The notes under the pieces: generated by a model
Databases searched by the model: none
What the model saw: only the letters and a program-made list of their open reading frames with translations
Told to the model about the DNA's origin: nothing
Position numbers and translations under genes: made by a program
Source: Jiella sonneratiae
GTDB lineage: Bacteria; Pseudomonadota; Alphaproteobacteria; Rhizobiales; Rhizobiaceae
Reading direction: 5' to 3'
DNA length: 64,000 nucleotides
Assembly: GCF_017353515.1 (NCBI RefSeq)
Contig: NZ_JAFMPY010000010.1
Coordinates: 124,001-188,000 of the forward strand
Shown: positions 1 to 7,873 of the stretch, in pieces
How the letters are laid out: the number at the start of each line of letters is the position of its first letter
Position numbering within the stretch: the first letter of the stretch is position 1

Positions 1-53
1 CACGAGCATGTTGGTGGATTTCTGCCTGCATGCGACGCGACCCCGCCGGGCGT

Positions 54-575
54 TCAAGCGTCGAATTCCGTCCACACGGCATCGATCCGCTTTTCGATCT
101 CCGCCACCGCATCGTCGGGGCGGCGGCCGGCCGTATCGATCACCAGTCGGGCGGTCGCCCATGGCGCGTAATCACGCGTCTTGACCATTTCCCATGTCGG
201 GAGCTCGAGACCCGCGACATCGGCGGACCGCGTTTCGATGCGCCGTCGATGTTCGTCCTCGTCGCTGCAGACGAGCTCGACCTCGAGAAACGGAGCGCCG
301 CTCGCTTCGGCCGCGTTTCGCCAGCCCCGCCGGCTTTCCGGAACCGGATTGACGCTGTCGGCGACGACGAGATTGCCGCAGGCGAGATTCGAGCGCGCAA
401 TGGCGAAGGCGACGACGTAGCCGGCGGCTCCGACATCGCTTCCGAGAAAGGTCTCGCGGCGGAGAACCGTCTCTATTTCATCGACCCGGACGTATGTCGC
501 CGAACGTCTGGCCGCCAAGATCCTGGCAATGGTCGACTTGCCTGCGCCCGGCAGGCCGCTGAGCACGACGAGCAT
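54..575 (-). CDS. P-loop kinase of the AAA_33 / zeta-toxin-like type
   Basis: A 173-residue soluble protein. The start is the ATG preceded by a GGAGG ribosome site four bases upstream. Residues 7-14 read GLPGAGKS, a Walker A loop at the extreme N terminus as in AAA_33 nucleotide kinases. The next stretch (TYVRVDEIETVLRR) fits the substrate-binding region of small-molecule or nucleotide kinases. DSVNP further on and the arginine-rich helix near residue 110 (DEHRRRIETR) fit the lid. The family phosphorylates diverse small substrates, or UDP-GlcNAc in the zeta toxins; nothing here identifies the substrate. There is no antitoxin-like gene beside it, so a housekeeping or resistance-type kinase is more likely than a toxin. 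It lies tail-to-head with the LysR gene, about 170 bases away. Confidence 0.75.
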   Translation of the reverse strand: MLVVLSGLPGAGKSTIARILAARRSATYVRVDEIETVLRRETFLGSDVGAAGYVVAFAIARSNLACGNLVVADSVNPVPESRRGWRNAAEASGAPFLEVELVCSDEDEHRRRIETRSADVAGLELPTWEMVKTRDYAPWATARLVIDTAGRRPDDAVAEIEKRIDAVWTEFDA

Positions 576-742
576 GTGTCCTCCGTCTGTCCGGCTCCCG
601 CGGATGTTCAAAGAACATAGCACCCCGAATGGCCGTGTCGGCTCGAAGGGTGCAGGGCAGCTCCGTTGCCGCCCGGGCCGGCCTCCTGCCGTTTCGCCTG
701 CGCCCCCCATCCGGGCATCGAGCGACGCGCCCCGGCACCCCG

Positions 743-1624
743 TCAGCCGAACAGCGCCTTTTCCGCCTCGACCGCCGCGCGGATGAAGGCCGCGACGGCG
801 GCGACGCGGCGGATGTCGCGGGCGCTCTCGTGATAGACGAGGAAATAGCTGCGGCCGATCGTCTTGTCCGCGAGGATCGGGACGAGGTCACCGCGGTTCG
901 CGGCGACGAAGCGGTGCAGGATGCCGATGCCGGCGCCGGCGGCGACCGCCTCGGTCTGGCCGAGTGCGCTCGACACCTCGAAGCGCGAGGGCCAGCGCTC
1001 CATCAGGTCGGCATGATAGGCGAGTTCCCGCGAATAGAGGAGATCCTCCACCGCGCCGACGAGGCGGTGGGCGGCAAGCTCGGCGAGGGTCTGCGGCGTT
1101 CCGGCGGCGCGAAGATAGGCGGGGCTCGCGAAGAAGCCGAGGCGGTAGTCGCAGAGCTTGGCGGCGACCAGCCGCCCCGCCGCCGGCCGCTCGACGGTGA
1201 TCGCGATGTCGGCCTCGCGCCGCGACAGCGAAAAGGCCCGCGGCACTGGGACGAGCTGCACCGTCAGCCCGGCATGGCGCTCGGTCAGCCGCCACAGCCG
1301 CGGGGCGAGGAAGGCGGTGCCGAAGCCGTCCGGCGCGCCGACCCGCACCGTCCCCGACAGCGCGACGTCGCTGCCGCCGACCTCCGCCCGGCCGGCGGTC
1401 ATCGCCGCCTCCATCGCCTCGGCGTGGGAGCGGAAGCTGCGGCCCGCCTCGGTCAGGGCGCAGCCGCCGGGCGAACGGTCGAAGAGCTTCGTGCCGACGG
1501 CTTCCTCCAGCGCCGACAGCCGTCGCCCGACCGTCGCGTGGTTGAGCTCGAGCCTGCGGGCGGCGGAAAGGATCTGGCCGGCCCGCGCCACGGATAGAAA
1601 GATGCGGACGTCGTCCCAGTTCAT
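743..1624 (-). CDS. LysR-family transcriptional regulator
   Basis: A 293-residue protein with the classic LysR layout. A winged helix-turn-helix fills residues 1-60 (DVRIFLSVARAGQILSAARR, then NHATVGRRLSALEEAVGTKL), and a periplasmic-binding-like effector domain runs from about 90 to the end. It is transcribed divergently from mmsA with 203 bases between the starts. That arrangement usually means the regulator controls its neighbour and itself. The shared intergenic region contains a perfect 10-base inverted repeat that could be its operator. Inference: it responds to a metabolite of valine, inositol or methylmalonate-semialdehyde breakdown. The effector cannot be read from sequence. Confidence 0.88.
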   Translation of the reverse strand: MNWDDVRIFLSVARAGQILSAARRLELNHATVGRRLSALEEAVGTKLFDRSPGGCALTEAGRSFRSHAEAMEAAMTAGRAEVGGSDVALSGTVRVGAPDGFGTAFLAPRLWRLTERHAGLTVQLVPVPRAFSLSRREADIAITVERPAAGRLVAAKLCDYRLGFFASPAYLRAAGTPQTLAELAAHRLVGAVEDLLYSRELAYHADLMERWPSRFEVSSALGQTEAVAAGAGIGILHRFVAANRGDLVPILADKTIGRSYFLVYHESARDIRRVAAVAAFIRAAVEAEKALFG

Positions 1625-1663
1625 TGGCTAAACCCGTGGTGACCGGCGAGAGGCTATAAAATC

Positions 1664-1712
1664 CGCACAATGGATGGGCGCGCCGCGGGCTTTATGCCCG
1701 GGCCATTGTGCG
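1664..1712. promoter_or_regulatory. Inverted repeat between divergent lysR and mmsA (operator candidate)
   Basis: CGCACAATGG at 1664-1673 is repeated as its exact reverse complement at 1703-1712, with a GC-rich core between that itself contains GGGC/GCCC symmetry. The dyad centre is about 64 bases from the LysR start and 140 from the mmsA start. LysR proteins bind dyads in such divergent regions, so this is a plausible site. The assignment is inference. Confidence 0.45.
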
Positions 1713-1827
1713 CGAAACTCCATCCAATCCACAAGGGCCGGGGCCCCGCGCGCCGCACCCGCAACGATCGTCCGCGCACGGGCCGGCTGAAGCGCCGCCG
1801 TGGCGCTTTTCGAGGGAGGAGAGATCC

Positions 1828-3327
1828 ATGTACGAGATCGGGCATTTCATCGGCGGCAAGCGCGTCGCCGGCAAGAGCGGCCGCAGCGCCGAGATCTTCA
1901 ATCCGGCGACCGGCGAGGTTCAGGGGCAGGTGGCGCTCGCCTCGCCCGAGGAACTGCGCGCCGCCGTCGAGACCGCCAAGGCGGCCCAGCCTGAATGGGC
2001 GGCGACCAACCCGCAGCGCCGCGCGCGGGTGATGATGAAGTTCGTCGACCTCCTCAACCGCGACATGGACAAGCTCGCCGAGGCCCTGTCGAAGGAGCAC
2101 GGCAAGACCTTTCCGGACGCCAAGGGCGACGTGCAGCGCGGGCTCGAGGTGGCGGAATTCTGCATCGCCGCGCCGCAGATGATGAAGGGCGAGTTCTCCG
2201 AGGGCGCCGGACCCGGCATCGACATCTATTCGATCCGCCAGCCCTTGGGAGTGGTCGCCGGCATCACGCCGTTCAACTTTCCGGCGATGATCCCGATGTG
2301 GAAGTTCTGCCCGGCGATCGCCGCCGGCAACGCTTTCATCCTGAAGCCGTCCGAGCGCGACCCGGCGGTGCCGATGATGCTTGCCGAACTGATGATCGAG
2401 GCGGGTCTGCCGGCCGGCATCCTCAACGTCGTCAACGGCGACAAGGGCGCCGTCGACGCCATCCTCGACGATCCGGACATCCAGGCGATCGGCTTCGTCG
2501 GCTCGACGGCGATCGCGAAATACATCTATGGCCGCGGCTGCTCGAACGGCAAGCGCGTCCAGTGCTTCGGCGGCGCCAAGAACCACATGATCGTCATGCC
2601 CGACGCTGACATGGACAAGGCGGTCGACGCGCTGATCGGGGCAGGCTACGGCGCGGCGGGCGAGCGCTGCATGGCGGTGTCGGTGGCGGTTCCCGTCGGC
2701 GAGGAGACCGCCGAGCGGCTGGTCGAGAAGCTGATCCCCAAGGTCGAGGCGCTGAAGATCGGGCCCTATACGGCGGGCGACGACGTCGACTTCGGCCCGC
2801 TCGTCACCCGCGAGGCGCAAAAGCGCGTGCTCGGCCTCGTCGATCGCGGCGTCGAGGAGGGCGCGAAGCTCGTCGTCGACGGGCGGAACTTCAAGATGCA
2901 GGGATACGAGGACGGCTTCTTCGTCGGCGCCTGCCTGTTCGACAACGTGACCAAGGACATGGACATCTACAAGACCGAGATCTTCGGTCCGGTCCTCTCC
3001 GTCGCACGGGCCAAGGACTACGAGGAAGCGCTCGACCTGCCGATGAGCCACGAATACGGCAACGGCGTCGCGATCTTCACCCGCGACGGCGACGCGGCGC
3101 GGGACTTCGCCAGCCGCATCAACATCGGCATGGTCGGCGTCAACGTGCCGATTCCGGTGCCGCTCAGCTACTACACCTTCGGCGGCTGGAAGGCCTCGGG
3201 CTTCGGCGACCTCAACCAGCACGGCGCCGACGGCTTCCGCTTCTACACGCGGACGAAGACCGTCACGAGCCGCTGGCCGTCGGGCATCAAGGACGGGGCG
3301 GAGTTCTCGATCCCGACGATGAAGTGA
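1828..3327 (+). CDS. mmsA: Methylmalonate-semialdehyde dehydrogenase (CoA-acylating)
   Basis: A 499-residue aldehyde dehydrogenase superfamily enzyme, the usual length for MMSDH. It converts methylmalonate or malonate semialdehyde plus NAD and CoA to propionyl- or acetyl-CoA in valine and inositol catabolism. Diagnostic features are the catalytic cysteine at residue 281 in GERCMAVSV, the GGAKNHMIVMPDADMD stretch that replaces the general-base glutamate region of ordinary ALDHs, and GITPFNFPAMIPMW near residue 145. The start is the ATG with AGGGAGGAG just upstream. It is divergent from a LysR gene, its likely regulator. No other valine-catabolic gene (mmsB, acyl-CoA dehydrogenase) is adjacent. 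Confidence 0.93.
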   Translation: MYEIGHFIGGKRVAGKSGRSAEIFNPATGEVQGQVALASPEELRAAVETAKAAQPEWAATNPQRRARVMMKFVDLLNRDMDKLAEALSKEHGKTFPDAKGDVQRGLEVAEFCIAAPQMMKGEFSEGAGPGIDIYSIRQPLGVVAGITPFNFPAMIPMWKFCPAIAAGNAFILKPSERDPAVPMMLAELMIEAGLPAGILNVVNGDKGAVDAILDDPDIQAIGFVGSTAIAKYIYGRGCSNGKRVQCFGGAKNHMIVMPDADMDKAVDALIGAGYGAAGERCMAVSVAVPVGEETAERLVEKLIPKVEALKIGPYTAGDDVDFGPLVTREAQKRVLGLVDRGVEEGAKLVVDGRNFKMQGYEDGFFVGACLFDNVTKDMDIYKTEIFGPVLSVARAKDYEEALDLPMSHEYGNGVAIFTRDGDAARDFASRINIGMVGVNVPIPVPLSYYTFGGWKASGFGDLNQHGADGFRFYTRTKTVTSRWPSGIKDGAEFSIPTMK

Positions 3328-3352
3328 TTTAAAAATAACTTCAAGGTAACGA

Positions 3353-3378
3353 GGCGCCCAAATATTTTAAGGGGCGCC
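3353..3378. terminator. Possible hairpin terminator between convergent genes
   Basis: GGCGCCC at 3353-3359 pairs with GGGCGCC at 3372-3378 around an AT-rich loop, between the ends of mmsA and the convergent AT-rich gene. There is no clean T run on either side, so rho-independent function is uncertain. It also marks the switch from GC-rich to AT-rich DNA. Confidence 0.3.
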
Positions 3379-3382
3379 CCGT

Positions 3383-4546
3383 CTACTGGTCTTTTGCTGG
3401 ATTGGTATTTTGCTTCCGCTTGCGCAACGGAAAAATTTTCTCGGCAGAGTGTCCAATTGATTCGAGAGGATGCTTGGGCGGTCTCCACGAGTCCGGCGGC
3501 GTTTTGCTCATTAGATCGACGGTGCTTTTTGAAACTTCAAAATCTATATTGGAAATCATGATTATTTTTATGATGGAAGTGTAATGAGTTATAAGTCTTA
3601 AATTGTGATGAAACAAATTTAGAAGAATTTGAACAAGATAAACTGCTACAGCTATCACGCCAATGCGTGTTATAGCAGTAACAAGAATAAATCTATCATC
3701 ACTATAGCCTTTTTCGACCGCAATTTCTTTAGTCCACGCGTCTTTGTATAAATTCTTGATATCGCTAAAAAGCTGTCTATTCATGTCCAATGCAAGCCGG
3801 TTGGAATCCTCCAGTTCGTTAATATTCTCTTGAGACAAATTATCTTGATTTAGTGTTGGATCTAATTTCTTCGAACTGAGCGGAAAAATTCTACTGCTAT
3901 TTGAATCAAAAATGTCACGCCGGTAATTCTCGAACTTAAGCTGTATCTCCGACAATTTTGCGTCAAGTCGGTCAACATTGCTACTTGCTGATACGTCAAT
4001 ACTCGTCAATTTGCCCGCGAAAACGACAACAGCGGCCGATCCGATTAAGGATACAGCAATGAGTGATAGTAAAATTGTAGAATTCCTATTCAAAGAACGT
4101 ATCTTTTTTGATAATTCAGATATTAGCAAGTTTTTATAAAGTGAATCTTGATTATCACGGCTGTGAGAATCGGCAATAAGGCGGTGGATGATGCGCAAAT
4201 TATCACTGTTGTCACAAATAGAGTTATCACCTACGTGGAACTGTTCTTGTTTTATATCATTCGTGGAGAAAAGTGTCGGGCGCTTCAATGCTTTTTTTCT
4301 TATAAAATACATAATAATATGGTAAATTGAATAAGGAACAATAGAAGCCCCAAGAAAAACAGGGACAACTTGTATTATTCTTGCTGTAAGTGAGTCGCGA
4401 TTATATGGATTATTAACGTATTCAACAGATATGAGAGGGATGACAAAAATTAGAATTGCTGCTAACCAAGCGAATGTTGGTATAACAACTAATTGCAGTG
4501 TTCTTAAAATCTTGTGCATTTCCGCATCCAATCGATACGACAACAT
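3383..4546 (-). CDS. AT-rich gene for an unknown four-helix membrane protein
   Basis: I do not recognise this 387-residue protein. Four hydrophobic segments are visible at about residues 17-40, 61-85, 158-182 and 295-318. A polar, coil-prone region of about 110 residues lies between helices 3 and 4 (VDRLDAKLSEIQLKFENYRR and onwards), and a basic tail ends the chain. The base composition is far more AT-rich than anything around it, with Asn, Ile, Ser and Lys codons the neighbours avoid, which points to recent horizontal acquisition. The first ATG lies inside a perfect palindrome. A second ATG nine codons in (start 4519) sits just after that palindrome behind GGATGCGGAA and may be the true start. 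No integrase or partner gene is visible. A single-gene defence or surface function is possible but unproven. Confidence 0.7.
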   Translation of the reverse strand: MLSYRLDAEMHKILRTLQLVVIPTFAWLAAILIFVIPLISVEYVNNPYNRDSLTARIIQVVPVFLGASIVPYSIYHIIMYFIRKKALKRPTLFSTNDIKQEQFHVGDNSICDNSDNLRIIHRLIADSHSRDNQDSLYKNLLISELSKKIRSLNRNSTILLSLIAVSLIGSAAVVVFAGKLTSIDVSASSNVDRLDAKLSEIQLKFENYRRDIFDSNSSRIFPLSSKKLDPTLNQDNLSQENINELEDSNRLALDMNRQLFSDIKNLYKDAWTKEIAVEKGYSDDRFILVTAITRIGVIAVAVYLVQILLNLFHHNLRLITHYTSIIKIIMISNIDFEVSKSTVDLMSKTPPDSWRPPKHPLESIGHSAEKIFPLRKRKQNTNPAKDQ

Positions 4547-4556
4547 CGTATCGATT
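4530..4556. promoter_or_regulatory. Perfect 11-bp palindrome at the start of the AT-rich membrane gene
   Basis: AATCGATACGA at 4530-4540 and TCGTATCGATT at 4546-4556 are exact reverse complements with a five-base centre. On the minus strand the first possible ATG (4546-4544) falls at the edge of the centre, and the second (4519) follows ten bases after the palindrome. It could be an operator bound by a dimeric repressor or an mRNA hairpin controlling initiation. Confidence 0.55.
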
Positions 4557-4890
4557 GAAGCTGAAATATTACCCTAAGTCAACTTAAGGCTGTGCCTATA
4601 TTTTTCGCTTGAACGGCAACCGTCCTCATAACGGTCGCTTCGGCCCTGACCTTGCCGTTTCGGAATATTTGTACGGCCAGCAAAGCTTCGCGATTGCGTT
4701 GGCTCCGAATACGGCCGCACGATCCGCAACGAGCACTTCACGCCCGCGTCCGCTGATGACGCTGGATCGCCGGGACAGTGAGACCCAACACCTCGGACAT
4801 GCTAAAGGGCGGCCGCGGTGAACGAAGCCACCCTTTTTTGCTTGTCGAATGCCGGCAAAGGGCCGCCGCTTTGGCGCCAGCCGGTCGCCT
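4557..4890. other. Intergenic stretch at the AT-rich/GC-rich junction
   Basis: About 330 bases upstream of the AT-rich gene and downstream of the MFS small subunit. Composition shifts from AT-rich back to GC-rich around 4600. I see no convincing gene, tRNA fragment or insertion-sequence end. The only open frame, about 70 codons from a TTG at 4609, lacks a ribosome site and family resemblance. The far end of the acquired segment probably lies here. Confidence 0.5.
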
Positions 4891-5013
4891 CTACTGGAAC
4901 AGAGCGAGCGCGTTGATCAGCGTCATCACGATCCCCCAGGCGAGGGGGATGCCGACGAAGGCCCAGGCCAGGTAGAGCTTGGCGTTGCTGGTGCCGGATG
5001 CGTTGTTCGCCAT
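4891..5013 (-). CDS. MFS transporter small subunit (40 residues)
   Basis: A tiny gene of 40 codons plus stop, with a GGGAGG ribosome site before the ATG. The product begins MANNASGTSNAKLYLAWAFV and contains one hydrophobic helix (about residues 14-38, LAWAFVGIPLAWGIVMTLIN). It lies 15 bases downstream of the oxalate/formate-antiporter-like MFS gene, on the same strand. Short single-helix proteins of this kind, encoded immediately after OxlT-like MFS genes, are known as MFS transporter small subunits. By family and position it should associate with the neighbouring transporter in the inner membrane. The role of the small subunit is not established. Confidence 0.82.
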   Translation of the reverse strand: MANNASGTSNAKLYLAWAFVGIPLAWGIVMTLINALALFQ

Positions 5014-5028
5014 GTCGATTTTCCTCCC

Positions 5029-6420
5029 TCAGGCCCGGCTCGGTGCCGCCTCGGCTTCCATGTGATGACGCTCGTCGACCGGCGACATCAGGAAGTTCAG
5101 GACGAAGCCGACCGCCAGGAGACCCGCCATGATGTACATGGTGACGGTATAGGCGTCGGCCTTCGGCACGCCGGCGTTGATCTGGTAGTCGCGGATGTAG
5201 TTGACGAGCGACGGGCCGACGATGCCGGCGGCCGACCAGGCCGTCAGCAGCCGCCCGTGGATCGCCCCGACATACTGGTTGCCGAAGACATCCTTCAGAT
5301 AGGCCGGAATGGTGGCGAAGCCGCCGCCATACATCGACAGGATGATGCCGTAGAACAGGACGAAGAGGACGATCGATCCCATCTGGCCGGTGGTCGGCAC
5401 CAGGGCGTAGAGGACGATGCCGAGCAGGAAGAAGACCGTGTAGGTGTTCTTGCGGCCGATATAGTCCGAGGTCGAGGCCCAGAAGAACCGGCCGCCCATG
5501 TTGAACAGCGACAGCAGGCCGACGAAGCCGGAGGCCGCCGCCGCGGTGATCAGGCCCGGGAACATTTCCTGGCTCATCAGCGAGGCCTGGCCCAGCACGC
5601 CGATTCCGGCGGTCACGTTGAGGAACAGGACGCCCCAGAGCAGCCAGAACTGCCTGGTCTTCAGCGCCTGGTCGACATGGACGTTGGCGGTGGTGATCAG
5701 GCCCTTCGACTGCTTCGGCGGGACGTAGCCGGCCGGCAGCCAGCCCTTCGGCGGGGTCCGCACGATGGTCGCGCCGACCATCATGTAGACGAAGTAGACG
5801 ATGCCGAGCACGACGAAGGCGAAGGCGACGCCGCCGATCCCCATCAGCCACACCGAGAGCGGCGAGGCGATGAAGGCGCCGCCGCCGAAACCCATGATCG
5901 CCATGCCGGTCGCCATGCCGGGGCGATCCGGGAACCAGCTCATCAGCGTCTTCACCGGCGAGATGTAGCCGAGGCCGAGGCCGCAGCCGCCGAGGACGCC
6001 GTAGCCGAGATAGACCAGCCAGAGCTGGTGCCACGAGACGCCGAGAGCCGCGACGAGGAAGCCGCCGCCGAACAGCGCCGCCGCCGCCGCCATGGTCTTG
6101 CGCGGGCCGACCTTCTCGACCCAGGCGCCGCCGAAGGCGGCCGCGAGGCCGAGGAACAGGATGGCGATGGAGAAGATCCACCCGAGCGACGGGATCGACC
6201 AGTCGTCGGCGCCGGGAACCTTGACGCCGTCGGCGCCCACCGTCGAATGCAGGAGGCTCAGCGGCTTGTTGAAGACCGAGAATGCATAGACTTCGCCGAT
6301 GCACAGATGAACGCACAGTGCCGCGGGCGGCACCATCCAGCGATTGAATCCAGGCTCCGCGATTGTTCGCTCGCGCGTAAGCCAGCCGCCTTTCGATGCC
6401 ATGGCAGCATCTGCCGTCAT
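5029..6420 (-). CDS. OxlT-like MFS antiporter (oxalate/formate family)
   Basis: A 463-residue inner-membrane carrier with about twelve helices. The start is the ATG behind GGGAGGAAACG. Family signs are the N-terminal RWMVPPAALCVHLCIGEVYAFSVF region, WVEKVGPRKTM at the helix 2-3 loop, GCGLGLGYISPVKTLMSWFP in helix 4, and SDYIGRKNTY in the second half. An unusual hydrophilic loop of about 30 residues (roughly 65-95) lies after helix 1. Members exchange oxalate for formate or carry related carboxylates such as pyruvate or acetate. No oxalate-degrading genes (frc, oxc) lie nearby, so the substrate is open. It is expressed with the downstream 40-residue small subunit. Confidence 0.85.
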   Translation of the reverse strand: MTADAAMASKGGWLTRERTIAEPGFNRWMVPPAALCVHLCIGEVYAFSVFNKPLSLLHSTVGADGVKVPGADDWSIPSLGWIFSIAILFLGLAAAFGGAWVEKVGPRKTMAAAAALFGGGFLVAALGVSWHQLWLVYLGYGVLGGCGLGLGYISPVKTLMSWFPDRPGMATGMAIMGFGGGAFIASPLSVWLMGIGGVAFAFVVLGIVYFVYMMVGATIVRTPPKGWLPAGYVPPKQSKGLITTANVHVDQALKTRQFWLLWGVLFLNVTAGIGVLGQASLMSQEMFPGLITAAAASGFVGLLSLFNMGGRFFWASTSDYIGRKNTYTVFFLLGIVLYALVPTTGQMGSIVLFVLFYGIILSMYGGGFATIPAYLKDVFGNQYVGAIHGRLLTAWSAAGIVGPSLVNYIRDYQINAGVPKADAYTVTMYIMAGLLAVGFVLNFLMSPVDERHHMEAEAAPSRA

Positions 6421-6615
6421 ATCGTTTCCTCCCCACTCAAGAGCTACAGCCGCGCGACTTTAGCGGGATTTCGTAAGATCACAATATGGCCGCGATTGAT
6501 TCAAAGGTCTGATACCGCCCTCGGCGTCGGCGGCCGGCGCAGGGAAAATTCGGCAATGTCCCGGCGGTGTTAGGCGAATGGGAGGGGCGGGCGGCGCAGC
6601 GTCACGTCGCCGGTT

Positions 6616-7854
6616 TCAGCCCCGCGCCCGCGCGGGTTCCCCCAGCGCGGCGCCCGCTCGCCGGCTCCCGCCGGCTGCCTCGGCGCCGGCCGGGCGATTC
6701 GCCCTGGTCGGGTCGATCGCACGCCCCGCTACGGGCCCGAGCGCGGCCTTCTGGGCCGAGGCCCACCATTCCAGGTAGCGGGCGAAAACGAACATGATCG
6801 CGATGCCGCCGCATATCATCAGCGTGTCGGCGAGAAGATGCGGCGTCTGGCCGTATTTCACCACCTGGCCGAACAGCGACATCACCGTTCCGGCGGCGAA
6901 GATCGGCAGCGAGTGCCGCCCGAGCATCGCGAAGGGATTGTCGCGGCCGATTCTCGAAAACACCGACGTCGGTGCGGCATTGGCGAAGAGGTAGATCGCG
7001 GCGAGGACGTGCAGCAGCCGCGGCAGGCTGACATAGGTCTTGTCGAAGCCGGTGAGGAGCACCGGGAAGGGCAGGCTCCCCCACCAGGACCACAGATCCA
7101 GCCGGACCGTCAGGAAGGCGACGATGCAGTAGGCCGCGGCAAGCCCGACCAGCCAGGGCCGGCAGGCGACGGCAAAGCCGCGCTCCATGCGCCGGAAGCC
7201 GCAATAAAGGCCGATGGCGAAGACCAGCTGCCAGGAGATCGGATTGAAGAACCAACCGCCGGGAAGCGGATAGTTCGGCAGGTCGATCGCGAAGACATAG
7301 GCGAGAAGCCACACCGTCGCGGAGACGGCCAGCATCACGTTGAGGCTGATGCGCGCGAGGGCGAGCAGGACCGGCAGCATGAAGAGCAGCACGGCGTACA
7401 TCGGCAGGATGTTCACATAGCCGAACTGGTGGGTCATGGTCGCGATGCCGACCATCGTCTCGATGGGGGCGGAGATGAACTGCTGGAAGCCGATGCGGGT
7501 GAGAATCTCTCCGCGGCCGAGCGCCAGCGCGCCCCAGCAGTAGATGCCGACCGCGACCGTCACCAGCATGAACTGGACGAGCACGAGGACGCCGGCACGC
7601 CGCCAGGCCTTCAGCGTCGCGACCAGCCGATGCCCGCCGAAGAACAGGCGGCCATAGGCGAAGGCCGAGGCGAATCCGGCGAGGAAGACGAAGAGTTCGG
7701 CCGCGTCCGAGAAGCCGAAGTTCCGCGAGGTGAAGTTTTCGTAGAGATTGCCCGGGATGTGATTGATGAAGATCATCACCAGGGCGATGCCCCGCCAGAA
7801 GTCGACGCGATGATCGCGACCCGACTGGCTGCGCTGCGATACTGCGATGTTCAT
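6616..7854 (-). CDS. opgC: OpgC: glucan-modifying membrane acyltransferase
   Basis: A 412-residue protein with about ten membrane helices and the OpgC-type N terminus (RDHRVDFWRGIALVMIFINH, with the conserved D-WRG and the NH of the acyltransferase-3-like fold). It should transfer succinyl groups onto osmoregulated periplasmic glucans, as shown for OpgC of Rhodobacter sphaeroides. It is the last gene of opgGIHC, 19 bases after opgH, in a gap that reads AAGAAAAAAAGAC on the coding strand and offers only a weak ribosome site. The Ala/Arg/Gly-rich tail after about residue 385 is low complexity. Confidence in the family is high; the exact acyl donor is inferred. Confidence 0.86.
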   Translation of the reverse strand: MNIAVSQRSQSGRDHRVDFWRGIALVMIFINHIPGNLYENFTSRNFGFSDAAELFVFLAGFASAFAYGRLFFGGHRLVATLKAWRRAGVLVLVQFMLVTVAVGIYCWGALALGRGEILTRIGFQQFISAPIETMVGIATMTHQFGYVNILPMYAVLLFMLPVLLALARISLNVMLAVSATVWLLAYVFAIDLPNYPLPGGWFFNPISWQLVFAIGLYCGFRRMERGFAVACRPWLVGLAAAYCIVAFLTVRLDLWSWWGSLPFPVLLTGFDKTYVSLPRLLHVLAAIYLFANAAPTSVFSRIGRDNPFAMLGRHSLPIFAAGTVMSLFGQVVKYGQTPHLLADTLMICGGIAIMFVFARYLEWWASAQKAALGPVAGRAIDPTRANRPAGAEAAGGSRRAGAALGEPARARG

Positions 7855-7873
7855 TGTCTTTTTTTCTTATCGT

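Noticed and set aside
54-575. Zeta-type toxin of a toxin-antitoxin pair
   Set aside because: No small antitoxin gene is adjacent, and the Walker A kinase features fit ordinary small-molecule kinases equally well.
4609-4821. A small rightward open frame of about 70 codons
   Set aside because: TTG start, no ribosome site, no recognisable family, and it spans the compositional junction.
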